A stretch of DNA of 64,000 bases, from positions 124,001 to 188,000 of the forward strand of contig NZ_WODA01000006.1 in the NCBI RefSeq assembly GCF_009729855.1, written 5' to 3'. The stretch is from Agromyces luteolus (lineage in GTDB: Bacteria > Actinomycetota > Actinomycetes > Actinomycetales > Microbacteriaceae). Below, piece by piece: positions 1 to 7,523 of the stretch; position 1 is the stretch's first letter, and each line of letters begins with the position of its first letter. The translations under genes were made by a program, and so were the position numbers. The notes beneath the pieces are model-generated. The model was given only the letters and a program-made list of their open reading frames with translations, had not been told where the DNA came from and searched no databases.

Positions 1-351
1 CGCGCGACGGGCCGCCCGCGCCGAGCCGCGCCCCGCGAGCATGCCGAACGCGACGTTCTCGGCGACCGTCAGGTGGGGGAAGAGCGCTGCGTCCTGCGGA
101 ACCCAGCCGATGCGCCGCTTCTCCGGCGCGAGGTGGATGCCGTGCGTGGTCACCATCCGCTGCCCGATGCGGATCTCGCCGGACTGCGCGCGGAGCAGGC
201 CCGCGATGGTGCGCAGCAGGGTCGTCTTGCCGCATCCGCTCGGCCCGACGATCGCGAGGAGCTCGCCGTGCGGCACCTCGACGTCGACGGCGTGCAGCAC
301 GGGCCCGCCCTCGTAGCCGACCGTCAGGTCGCGCACCTCCAACCGGCTCAT
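1..351 (-). CDS. fbpC: iron(III) ABC transporter ATP-binding protein, 3' part missing at window edge
   Basis: ATPase subunit of an iron importer; it would hydrolyse ATP on the cytoplasmic face to drive the permease encoded just upstream. The visible N-terminal ~117 residues run from an ATG at 351 off the left edge. They hold a Walker A loop (GPSGCGKTT, about residues 37-45), the A-loop region before it (VGYEGG) and the Q-loop (GWVPQDAALFP) followed by HLTVAENVAFG. Its ATG overlaps the permease stop (ATGA, 348-351), so the two are translationally coupled. The Walker B, signature and regulatory domains lie outside the window. Identity as the iron type rests on the neighbouring permease and lipoprotein; a thiamine or spermidine ATPase would look alike here. 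Confidence 0.85.
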   Translation of the reverse strand, partial: MSRLEVRDLTVGYEGGPVLHAVDVEVPHGELLAIVGPSGCGKTTLLRTIAGLLRAQSGEIRIGQRMVTTHGIHLAPEKRRIGWVPQDAALFPHLTVAENVAFGMLAGRGSARAARRA

Positions 352-1955
352 GCGATCGCCTCCCTGGCGGCCTCGCGTCCGGCGCGCGTCTCGGGCGCGA
401 TCGCCTCCCGGGTCGCCTCGCGTCCCGCGCGCGCGTCGGAGAGCAGGAACGCGGGCACCGCGGCGACCAGGAGCAGTGCGACCGCGTAGGGCGCGGCGGC
501 GCCGTAGGCGGAGATGTCGGTGCGCTGCCAGAGCTCGACGGCGAGCGTGTCGGTGCCGGTCGGGCGCAGCATGAGCGTCGCGGGCAGCTCCTTCATGGCC
601 GAGACCGCGGCGAGCAGCGCGGCCGCGAAGATGCCGGGACGCGCGAGGCGCGCCGTGACCGACCACCACGTGCGGGCACGCGAGTTGCCGAGCGTGCGCG
701 ACACGTCCTCGAGCGAGGTCGGCACCTGGCCGGTCGCCGAGCGGATCGACCCGATGGCCTTCGGCATGAAGAGGATGCCGTAGCCGAACGCGAGCACGAG
801 CGCCGTCTGGTACAGCGCCGGCACGACGCTCAGCGAGAAGAACACGAGCGACAGGCCGACGACGATGCCGGGGAGGCCGAGCGCGAGGTAGCCCGCGGAC
901 TCGATGCCCCGCACCATCCGCCCACGGTGGCGCGCAGCGAGCACGCCGATCGGCAGGGCGAGGGCGACGGCCACCAGGGCACCGCCCGCCGAGAGCAGCA
1001 CGGTGTTGCCGATCGCCTGCGCGAGGTTCACGCCGTCGAACGCCTGCAGCGTCTCGGCGGTGAGCACCCGGCTGAGCAGCACCGCGACCGGGACGAGGAC
1101 CGCTACCACGGGGACGAGCGCGAGGAGCAGCAGGCCGGGCGCGGTCCACGGCCCGAGGCGGGTCATCCGTCGCCGCCCTGCCGCCGGGGCGGCCTGGATG
1201 CGTCGTGCCGCGCGCCCGCGCGCGACCTGCTCCCCGAGCACGACGAGCAGGGCGAGCCCGACGAGCAGCACCGCGAGCACGGCGGCCTCGTCGCGGCTGA
1301 AGCTCGCCGAGTACGCCTGCTGGATCGCGGTCGTGAGCACCGGGAAGCGGAACAGCGCGACCCCGCCGAAGTCGCTCAGCGTGTAGAGGCAGACGAGCAG
1401 TGCGCCCGCGAGCACCGCCGGCCGGATCTGCGGCCACGTGCCGAGCATGAACGAGCCGAACGGCCCGCGTCCGAGCGTGCGGGCGACGTCGTCGAGACCG
1501 GTGCTGCCGATCCGCAGCGCCGCGGCGACCGGGAGCGTGACGTACGGCACCGAGACGAAGCTGAGCACGAGCCACGCGGCCCAGAAGCCCTTCATCGACG
1601 GCTGCCAGGCGAGCCATCCGTACGCCGCGAGGTAGGAGGGCATCGCGAGCGGAAGGGCAGCGAGCACGGCCCACGCGCCGCGCCAGCGCAGCCGGGCGCG
1701 TGCGAGCAGGAACGCGCTCGGCACGCCGAGCGCGACCGCGGTCAGGGTGACGGATGCCGCGAGCAGCACCGAGTTGCCGACGAGCAGCGGGATCCGTGGC
1801 CGGTCGAAGACCGCGGCGAGCTCGGCCGGGTCGGCCGAGAGCACGCGCACCACGAGGTGGATGACCGGGATCGCGGCGAGCGCGACCGCGACGAGGGATG
1901 CCGCGATGAGCCCCCACGGGCGGCGGGGGCTCGCTGTCGCGACTCGATCGGTCAT
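348..1955 (-). CDS. fbpB: iron(III) ABC transporter permease, fused two-domain type
   Basis: Membrane channel of the iron importer, 535 residues with about twelve hydrophobic segments in two homologous halves. Each half has a binding-protein-dependent transport loop (EAA-like: DVARTLGRGPFGSF near residue 155; DVSRTLGNSRARTWW near residue 420). This duplicated FbpB/SfuB architecture is typical for ferric-iron transporters. A TACGCT -10-like hexamer at 1965-1970 on the minus strand lies 9 nt before the ATG, so besides read-through from the lipoprotein gene 73 bp upstream it may have its own promoter. The C-terminus ends in a short near-repeat (TREAIAPETRAGREAAREAIA-like) that looks disordered. 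The 73 bp between lipoprotein and permease hold no clear terminator. Confidence 0.88.
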   Translation of the reverse strand: MTDRVATASPRRPWGLIAASLVAVALAAIPVIHLVVRVLSADPAELAAVFDRPRIPLLVGNSVLLAASVTLTAVALGVPSAFLLARARLRWRGAWAVLAALPLAMPSYLAAYGWLAWQPSMKGFWAAWLVLSFVSVPYVTLPVAAALRIGSTGLDDVARTLGRGPFGSFMLGTWPQIRPAVLAGALLVCLYTLSDFGGVALFRFPVLTTAIQQAYSASFSRDEAAVLAVLLVGLALLVVLGEQVARGRAARRIQAAPAAGRRRMTRLGPWTAPGLLLLALVPVVAVLVPVAVLLSRVLTAETLQAFDGVNLAQAIGNTVLLSAGGALVAVALALPIGVLAARHRGRMVRGIESAGYLALGLPGIVVGLSLVFFSLSVVPALYQTALVLAFGYGILFMPKAIGSIRSATGQVPTSLEDVSRTLGNSRARTWWSVTARLARPGIFAAALLAAVSAMKELPATLMLRPTGTDTLAVELWQRTDISAYGAAAPYAVALLLVAAVPAFLLSDARAGREATREAIAPETRAGREAAREAIA

Positions 1956-2028
1956 GTCAGGTCCAGCGTAGGCGTGCGGGGCCGGGTTCCCGCCGGGTCG
2001 CCGGCCGCGGCATCCGCCCGCCCGCCGA

Positions 2029-3048
2029 TCAGATGAGGCCGTTGTCGGCGAGGAGCTGCTGGGACTCGCCGACCGAGTCGAGGTCGCTGAGGTCGAGGCC
2101 AGGGTTCACGAGCGTGTCGATCGCGGGCAGGCCCTCGGGGGCGTCGACGCCCGGCAGCAGCGGGTACTCGAAGGTCTCCTCGACGAAGTACCGCTGCGCC
2201 TCCTCGGAGACCAGGAACTCGACGAACGCGCGTGCGGCGTCGTCGTCGGCCGCGCCGTTCAGGATCGCGGCGCCCGTGACGTTGACGATGCCGCCCGGGT
2301 CGCCCGGCAGGAACTTCAGCTGGGCGCGCATGTTCTCGGCGCCGACCTCCGCGGCCTGGCGGAACCAGTAGTAGTGGTTGATGAGGCCGAGCTGCGCCTG
2401 CCCGGTGTTCACGAGGTCGAGCGATGCGAGGTTGTTCTCGGTGAGCTCGGGGTCGTTCGCGGCCATGCCCTCGACCCAGGCGGCCGCGGCGTCCTCGCCT
2501 TCGAGCACGCGCAGGGCCGTGATGAACGACTGGAAGCTGGCGTTGCCGGGCGCGAAGGCCACCTCGCCCGACCACTCCTCGCCCGTCAGGTCGTCGACGG
2601 TGTCGGGCACGTCGTCCTCGGCGAGCTCCTCGCCGTCGTACGCGATGACGCGGGCGCGGCCGGTGACGCCGATCCACGAGTCGTCCTGCGACGTGAAGCC
2701 GTCGGGGATCAGGCCGGCGAGGTCGGACGGGATCTCGCTGACGAGGTCGGCGTCGGCGAGCGCGCCGAGCGCGCCGGCGTCCTGCGAGAGGAACACCTCG
2801 GCGGGCGTGCGGTCGCCCTCCTCGAGGAGCAGCGCGGTGAGCTCGGGCGTCGCGGCGTACCGCGCCTCGACCGTGATGCCGGTCTCCTCCTCGAACTGCT
2901 CGATGAGCGGACCGACGAGGCCCTCGTCGCGGCCGACGTACACGGTGAGCGTCTCCGCGTCGTCGGCCGGCGCGGTGCAGCCGGTCAGGGCGAGGGTCGC
3001 GGCCGCGAGGCCGGCTCCGGCGAGGACGATTCCGCGTCGTGCGCGCAT
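2029..3048 (-). CDS. fbpA: iron(III) ABC transporter substrate-binding lipoprotein
   Basis: Extracellular ferric-iron binding lipoprotein, 339 residues. The signal peptide ends in an LTGC lipobox with Cys24 as lipidation site. The mature part begins TLTVYVGRDEGLVGPLIEQF and continues with the FbpA-type segments PAEVFLSQDAGALGAL and GRARVIAYD and the conserved YYWFRQ stretch near residue 225. These match the SfuA/FbpA (SBP type 1/13) family, whose tyrosines coordinate iron. It is first in the operon, with the permease and ATPase downstream. A DtxR/IdeR-like box lies 58 bp upstream of the ATG, so iron repression is expected. Substrate could be another metal chelate, but the tyrosine-rich C-terminal half favours iron. 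Confidence 0.9.
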   Translation of the reverse strand: MRARRGIVLAGAGLAAATLALTGCTAPADDAETLTVYVGRDEGLVGPLIEQFEEETGITVEARYAATPELTALLLEEGDRTPAEVFLSQDAGALGALADADLVSEIPSDLAGLIPDGFTSQDDSWIGVTGRARVIAYDGEELAEDDVPDTVDDLTGEEWSGEVAFAPGNASFQSFITALRVLEGEDAAAAWVEGMAANDPELTENNLASLDLVNTGQAQLGLINHYYWFRQAAEVGAENMRAQLKFLPGDPGGIVNVTGAAILNGAADDDAARAFVEFLVSEEAQRYFVEETFEYPLLPGVDAPEGLPAIDTLVNPGLDLSDLDSVGESQQLLADNGLI

Positions 3049-3105
3049 GGGCGTACTGGCTCCAACGATCGGTGGAAGGTGAGGGCCCGTCGAATGCGGG
3101 CGAAC

Positions 3106-3124
3106 TTAGCTTAGCCTCACCTGC
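3106..3124 (-). promoter_or_regulatory. DtxR/IdeR-type iron box
   Basis: A 19-bp site (plus strand TTAGCTTAGCCTCACCTGC) matches the DtxR consensus TTAGGTTAGCCTAACCTAA at 15 of 19 positions. It lies in the promoter region of the fbpA operon, so iron-loaded DtxR/IdeR probably represses it. Confidence 0.75.
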
Positions 3125-3175
3125 GTTCGCGCTCGACTCGGGAGGTCACGGCCGCGCACGACCGCGACGAGTGAT

Positions 3176-3222
3176 CCGTGCATGAGAGCCCCGTGAGCGG
3201 GCATCGGCCGGATTCTCATGCA
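3176..3222. repeat. palindromic intergenic repeat, family A copy 1
   Basis: Inverted repeat TGCATGAGA (3179-3187) / TCTCATGCA (3214-3222) enclosing 26 bp. Read on the minus strand, its first 20 bases differ at one position from the start of the element at 43658-43713, and both end in TCTCATGCACGG. The two are therefore copies of one dispersed palindromic family. This copy sits between divergent genes and downstream of neither. Confidence 0.75.
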
Positions 3223-3233
3223 GGGGCCGGGTC

Positions 3234-3262
3234 TTGACGACCCGGCCCGTGCCGCTTATGGT
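3234..3262 (+). promoter_or_regulatory. sigma-70-type promoter of the ArsR operon
   Basis: -35 TTGACG (3234-3239), 17-bp spacer, -10 TATGGT (3257-3262). This is the best consensus promoter in the window; predicted transcription start is near 3269, inside the dyad operator that follows. Confidence 0.75.
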
Positions 3263-3292
3263 TAAGCACATCATTAATTAAGGAGTTGCTTA
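3263..3292. promoter_or_regulatory. 30-bp dyad operator overlapping start site and RBS
   Basis: TAAGCA (3263-3268) and TGCTTA (3287-3292) are perfect inverted arms, and the AT-rich palindrome TTAATTAA (3274-3281) shares exactly the same symmetry axis (3277.5). The dyad covers the predicted transcription start and the AGGAG ribosome site at 3281-3285. Autorepression by the ArsR protein encoded next is the obvious reading. Confidence 0.6.
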
Positions 3293-3293
3293 C

Positions 3294-3632
3294 ATGACGG
3301 ATGGCACGGACGAGCTCAGCCTCGTCTTCCGCGCCCTCGCCGACCCGACCAGGCGCGCGATGCTCTCGCGCCTGCACCGCGGTTCGGCGACCGTCGGAGA
3401 ACTCGCCGAACCGTTCGCGATGAGCCGCCCCGCGATCTCGCAGCACCTCGCGGTGCTCGAACGCGCCGGGCTCATCGAGCGCACCGTCACCGCGCAGTGG
3501 CGCACCTGCACGCTGCGGACGGAGCCGCTCGACGAGGCGTCCGACTGGGTCGAACGCCATCGCGGCGAGTGGAACGAGCGGTTCGACCTGCTCGACGAGC
3601 AGCTCCGCAGGATGAGAGGGGGGACCCCATGA
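3294..3632 (+). CDS. ArsR-family transcriptional regulator (SRPBCC-linked type)
   Basis: Small winged-helix repressor of 112 residues. The N-terminus carries the ArsR signature (FRALADPTRRAMLSRL, residues 11-26), and the recognition helix is about residues 40-58 (MSRPAISQHLAVLERAGLI). It has no CxC metal motif, unlike the arsenic ArsR at 43743-44126, so metal sensing is unlikely. It belongs to the group that typically precedes an AHSA1/SRPBCC gene, as here. The RBS AGGAG is 8 nt before the ATG. Its stop overlaps the next start (ATGA at 3629-3632). Autoregulation through the 3263-3292 dyad is inferred. Confidence 0.9.
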   Translation: MTDGTDELSLVFRALADPTRRAMLSRLHRGSATVGELAEPFAMSRPAISQHLAVLERAGLIERTVTAQWRTCTLRTEPLDEASDWVERHRGEWNERFDLLDEQLRRMRGGTP

Positions 3633-4090
3633 CCGCGCAGACCGACGCGCAGTTCACCATCACCCGCATCTTCGATGCGCCCCGCGAACTGGTCTGGCAG
3701 GCCTGGACCGAGTCCGCGGACGCGGCGGAATGGTGGCACCCGCGCGGCATCGTCATCAAGGACGGCAGCGTCTCCGTCGACGCCCGACCGGGTGGGCGGT
3801 ACGCGTACACGATGGTGAACCCGGTCGACGGGAGCGAGTACCCGACGGCCGGGGTCTACCGCGAGGTCGACCCGCCCAGGCGGCTCGTCTTCACGTGGGC
3901 CTCGCCGGGCGATCCGGACGAGACCGCACCCGTCATCACCGTTGACCTCAGGGAGCTCGACGGCGAACGCACGGAGATGCTGTTCCACCTCCGCGGGTTC
4001 CCCGGCGCACCCGGCGACGAGAACGTGTACGACGGCTGGGACTCGGCCTTCGACCTGCTCGGCGAGCAGCTCTCGGCGAGGATCCGCTGA
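3629..4090 (+). CDS. SRPBCC (AHSA1-like) domain protein
   Basis: A 153-residue START/Bet v1-like lipid or hydrophobic ligand-binding fold. It begins FTITRIFDAPRELVWQAWTE and has the family's W-WWHP-G segment (AAEWWHPRG), the GGRYAYTM strand and the C-terminal helix ending GWDSAFDLLGEQL. Such proteins are often called activator of Hsp90 homologues, but their bacterial function is mostly unknown. The start at 3629 is fixed by a four-base overlap with the ArsR stop; a longer open frame reaching upstream lies inside the regulator gene. The stop shares a base with the next start (TGATG). The trio is probably one regulated unit. Confidence 0.88.
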   Translation: MTAQTDAQFTITRIFDAPRELVWQAWTESADAAEWWHPRGIVIKDGSVSVDARPGGRYAYTMVNPVDGSEYPTAGVYREVDPPRRLVFTWASPGDPDETAPVITVDLRELDGERTEMLFHLRGFPGAPGDENVYDGWDSAFDLLGEQLSARIR

Positions 4091-4650
4091 TGGGGCGACT
4101 CATCGTCGAGCAGATCGTGTCGGCCGACGGCTACGCGGCCGATGCGGAGGGCGGGATCGGCTTCTTCGAGGCGATTCCCGGCCTCGAGGCAACCGACCAC
4201 GACCAACTCGAGTTCCTCGAGGGCGTCGACGCGATCCTCCTCGGCGCGAACACGTATCGCATGTTCGCGGACTACTGGCCGACCGCCGACCCCGCCGTCG
4301 ACGCGGTCGCCGAACCCATCGCCCGATTGCCGAAGCACGTCGTGTCGAACTCGCTCGAACGGGCGCCCTGGGGCGACGGCGAGATCGAGGTGCTGCGGGG
4401 GGATGGCGCGGCCTCCGTCGCACGCCTGAAGGATCGGTTCGACGCGATCGTGCTCTGGGGCAGCCTCGCGCTCGCCGATGCGCTGTTCGCGGCGGGACTC
4501 GTCGACGAGCTCCGGCTGCGGATCGTGCCCGTGCTGATCGGGGCGGGCCGGTCGTTCACGCCGGCCTCGCTCGGGGAGCGCCCGCTCGGACTCGACCACG
4601 CGTTCACGCACCCGTCCGGCCATGTGAGCCTGCACTACCGACTGCGGTAG
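4090..4650 (+). CDS. dihydrofolate reductase family (RibD C-terminal domain) protein
   Basis: A 186-residue protein of the RibD_C/DHFR-like fold. The N-terminus has the family pattern LIVEQIVSADGYAAD, and VDAILLGANTYRMFADYWP provides the nucleotide-binding loop and helix. The C-terminal half contains the IVLWGSLALADALFAAGLVDELRL segment that matches the GSxxLxxxLLxxGLVDELRL signature. Members bind NADPH; the substrate is rarely known and is not necessarily dihydrofolate. It is the last gene of the operon with ArsR and SRPBCC. It ends 5 bp from the convergent MFS gene. Confidence 0.85.
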   Translation: MGRLIVEQIVSADGYAADAEGGIGFFEAIPGLEATDHDQLEFLEGVDAILLGANTYRMFADYWPTADPAVDAVAEPIARLPKHVVSNSLERAPWGDGEIEVLRGDGAASVARLKDRFDAIVLWGSLALADALFAAGLVDELRLRIVPVLIGAGRSFTPASLGERPLGLDHAFTHPSGHVSLHYRLR

Positions 4651-4655
4651 CGGGC

Positions 4656-6089
4656 TCAGGCCCTCGGCTCGGCCTCGGCTCGCTCGAGGTCGGCCGAGGG
4701 CTCCGCCGGCACGGACGACTCCGTGCCCGCGTAGGTCGCCGACAGCAGCCGGTACGAGCGGGTCGTGAACGCGACCAGCGCGAGCACCACCGTGGCGATT
4801 CCGGCGAACAGGAACACGAGCGCGATGCCTCGCGCGTCGCCCTCGCCGAGCAGCCAGCCCCAGGTCGCCTGCCCCGAGGCCCCGTCCATGTAGGGGATGA
4901 TCCAGAACTCGGCGATGGGCGCGATGAGGAACGCGGTGATCGGCGCCGCCGCCGCCTCGACCGCCGCCGCGAAGCCGAAGACCCGGCCCTGCCGACGGAA
5001 CGGCACGACCTTCTGGATCACGGTCTGCTCGGCGGCCTCGACGACCGGGATGAGGCACATGTACAGCCAGATGCCCGCCGCGTACAGCCACCACTGCTCG
5101 CGGATCGTGAACGCCGCACCGAGCACGCCCATCACGACGACCACGAGGAGCATCGTGCGGATCGGGTTCCGGCCGAGGCCGAACTTGGCGATCACCGCGC
5201 CGCCGATGATGAATCCCGTCGCCGTGACGCCGAGCACGACCCCCCAGACCTCGACCGGGAAGATCGTGAGGCCGTACGGGTCCATGAGCGCCATGTAGAC
5301 GCCACCGATGAGGTTGTTGAAGGTCGCGAAGATGATCAGCGCGAAGAGGCCGGGCACGACCCGGATCGCGGCGATGCTGCCCCGGACGTCGATCATCGGC
5401 TGCCGCTCGCCGTCGCGGGCGGGCTGCTCCTCCGGCACGCGCAGGAAAAGCAGGTGCACCAGCGCCACGAGCGTCAGGGCGATCGCGATCGCCAGCGTCC
5501 ACCCCATGCCGAGGAACCCGATCGCGAGGCCGCTGAAGACGCTCGTCACGATGAAGGCCACACCCTGCACCGTGCCGACCATGCCGTTCGCGTTCGCGTG
5601 GCGTTCGACCGGCACGAGGAGGGTCACCGTGGTCGAGAGCGCGATGTTGCGCATGTGCTCGACGACCGAGCCGAACAGGATGATCCCCGCGAACGCCCAG
5701 AACCATGGGCCGCCGAGGTCGACGAGCGCGGACTCGGACTGCAGCAGGTAGATCGCGCCGGCGACGAGGAACGAGCCGAGCGTCACGAGGCTCGAGAACC
5801 GCATCACCTGGAGCTTGCGGTGCCGGTCGACGATCGTGCCGAACAGCATCGCGAAGAACGCGATGAGCAGCATGTAGGTGCCGCCGATGATGCCCGTCGC
5901 CAGCACCGACCGTGTCTCGAGGTACACCCAGAACGTCAGCGCGAACCAGAGGAAGCTCGTCGTGACGTTGGCGAGCGCGGTGTTGACGAGCACCTGGAGG
6001 AACGTGCGCATGCCGTTCGCCGGCGTCTCCGCACCGGCGGCGGATTCCGCCGCCCCGCCCTCGGCAGCCTCGTCGGCTCGTTCGACCAT
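4656..6089 (-). CDS. MFS transporter
   Basis: Twelve-segment major facilitator of 477 residues, probably an exporter. It carries the loop motif GTIVDRHRKLQVM near residue 90 and a second (IIGGAVIAKFGLGRNPIRTM) near residue 280. The acidic cytoplasmic N-terminus is about 45 residues long. A longer frame starts at 6119, but a TAGCCT hexamer (6097-6102, minus strand) lies exactly 7 nt before the ATG at 6089, the leaderless spacing seen at many genes here, so 6089 is chosen. It is divergent from the histidine kinase at 6186 and might export something that system responds to. No substrate can be assigned. Confidence 0.85.
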   Translation of the reverse strand: MVERADEAAEGGAAESAAGAETPANGMRTFLQVLVNTALANVTTSFLWFALTFWVYLETRSVLATGIIGGTYMLLIAFFAMLFGTIVDRHRKLQVMRFSSLVTLGSFLVAGAIYLLQSESALVDLGGPWFWAFAGIILFGSVVEHMRNIALSTTVTLLVPVERHANANGMVGTVQGVAFIVTSVFSGLAIGFLGMGWTLAIAIALTLVALVHLLFLRVPEEQPARDGERQPMIDVRGSIAAIRVVPGLFALIIFATFNNLIGGVYMALMDPYGLTIFPVEVWGVVLGVTATGFIIGGAVIAKFGLGRNPIRTMLLVVVVMGVLGAAFTIREQWWLYAAGIWLYMCLIPVVEAAEQTVIQKVVPFRRQGRVFGFAAAVEAAAAPITAFLIAPIAEFWIIPYMDGASGQATWGWLLGEGDARGIALVFLFAGIATVVLALVAFTTRSYRLLSATYAGTESSVPAEPSADLERAEAEPRA

Positions 6090-6096
6090 GCTCGCG

Positions 6097-6102
6097 AGGC
6101 TA
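6097..6102 (-). promoter_or_regulatory. leaderless -10 element for MFS gene
   Basis: TAGCCT on the minus strand, 7 nt before the ATG at 6089. Confidence 0.55.
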
Positions 6103-6172
6103 GGTCGCCCCGCCGACATCCGCCATCCCCCGTCTCACCCGTGCGACGGATGCCGCCGATCCGATCGACGCC

Positions 6173-6178
6173 TACGGT
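6173..6178 (+). promoter_or_regulatory. leaderless -10 element for histidine kinase
   Basis: TACGGT, 7 nt before the ATG at 6186. Confidence 0.55.
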
Positions 6179-6185
6179 GGGACCC

Positions 6186-7523
6186 ATGCTCCAGCGCACC
6201 GCGAACGCGCCCCCGGTCCTCGACGGGGTCGAATGGGTGCGGCCTCGGCCGACGCGCGAGCAGGTGCGCGCCGACGCGGTGCTCGCGCTCGTGCTCGCCG
6301 TCGCGGCGACCGCGAGCGTCGCCCTCTACCGCGCGACCGGGTTCGGCGACGGCGTGCACTGGGGCTGGTCCGCGCTGTGGATCGCGGGCATGACCCTGCC
6401 CCTCGCCGCGCGGCGCCTCGCACCCGAGCTCGTCGCCGTCGTCCTGGCCGCGGTGTTCATGGCGGGAGGGATCGCCGAGGTCGGCGAGCTCCTGTTCTGC
6501 AACATCGCGCTCTTCATCGCGATCTACACGGTCGGCGCGTGGAGCCGCACCCGCGTCCGGGCGCTGGTCGTCCGCGCCGTGATCGTCCTCGCGATGTTCA
6601 CCTGGCTGCTCTGGACGCTCCTCTACTTCTCCGCGGTGCAGGACCACCTTCCCGAGCTCGACCGCGTCGCCGACGGCGGGCTCTCCCCGTACGTGGCGTA
6701 CGGGCTCATCAACGTCCTGACGAACCTGCTCTACTTCGGCGGCGCTTGGTACTTCGGGGATGCCGCCCACCGCTCCGCTCGCGCTCGCACCGAGCTCGAG
6801 CAGCGCACGACGGAACTCGCGGCGGAACGGGAGCGATCACGCGAACGCGCGGTCGCCCTCGAGCGGATGCGGATCGCCCGCGAGCTCCACGATTCGGTCG
6901 CGCACCACGTCTCGGTCATGGGCGTGCAGGCCGGCGCGGCCCGACGCGTGCTCGAACGGGATCGGGCCGCCGCGGCATCCGCGCTGGCATCGATCGAGCA
7001 GAGCGCCCGCGATGCGGTCGAGGAGCTGCACCGCACGGTCACCGCGCTGCGCGCTCCGGACGAGGACGTGCCCGGCGGCGGGGCGGCGACGGCGGATGTC
7101 GCGGCGAGCACACTCCGCATCGAGCACCTGCCGCACCTCGTCGACGACGTCCGAGGCAGCGGGCTCCCCGTCGACCTCACGGTGATCGGCGACGCGCGGG
7201 CCGTGACGCCGATGGTCGACCTGGCGGTCTACCGCATCGCACAGGAGGCCCTCACGAACGTCCGCAAGCACGCCGGCCGGGGCGCCCGCGCCGACGTGCG
7301 GCTCCGGTGGCTCGACGATGCGATCGAGCTCGAGATCGCCGACACCGGCGTCGGCCCCCGCGGGCGACCGGATGCCTCGGGGAGCGCCGGGACGACGGGC
7401 GGGCTCGGCCAGCTCGGGATGCGGGAGCGGGTCGCCGCCGCGGGCGGCACCATCGAGCTCGGGGAGCGCACGCGAGGCGGTTACCTGGTCCGCGCCCAGG
7501 TGCCGTACCGGAGCGGCGCGTGA
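6186..7523 (+). CDS. NarL-type sensor histidine kinase
   Basis: Complete HisKA_3-class kinase of 445 residues. An N-terminal membrane sensor of about five to six segments (residues 30-180) lacks a recognisable extracellular domain. A coiled-coil linker follows, then the dimerisation helix with ERMRIARELHDSVAHHVSV, where His235 is the phosphoacceptor. The HATPase domain shows the N box (AQEALTNVRKHAG), ADTGVGPRG and a Gly-rich lid (GGLGQLGMRERV). The stop overlaps the GTG of the response regulator (GTGA), so kinase and regulator are coupled. A very long frame running into it from 3942 is rejected as a high-GC artefact. Downstream lies a NatAB-type ABC exporter, a common output of such LiaSR/DesKR-like systems. 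Confidence 0.92.
   Translation: MLQRTANAPPVLDGVEWVRPRPTREQVRADAVLALVLAVAATASVALYRATGFGDGVHWGWSALWIAGMTLPLAARRLAPELVAVVLAAVFMAGGIAEVGELLFCNIALFIAIYTVGAWSRTRVRALVVRAVIVLAMFTWLLWTLLYFSAVQDHLPELDRVADGGLSPYVAYGLINVLTNLLYFGGAWYFGDAAHRSARARTELEQRTTELAAERERSRERAVALERMRIARELHDSVAHHVSVMGVQAGAARRVLERDRAAAASALASIEQSARDAVEELHRTVTALRAPDEDVPGGGAATADVAASTLRIEHLPHLVDDVRGSGLPVDLTVIGDARAVTPMVDLAVYRIAQEALTNVRKHAGRGARADVRLRWLDDAIELEIADTGVGPRGRPDASGSAGTTGGLGQLGMRERVAAAGGTIELGERTRGGYLVRAQVPYRSGA

Noticed and set aside
4656..6119. MFS start at 6119
   Set aside because: The -10-like TAGCCT lies inside the extension, 7 nt before the ATG at 6089.
3942..7523. 1193-codon open frame on the plus strand
   Set aside because: It runs antisense through the MFS gene before entering the kinase in frame; high GC suppresses stops. 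Only the part from 6186 is coding.
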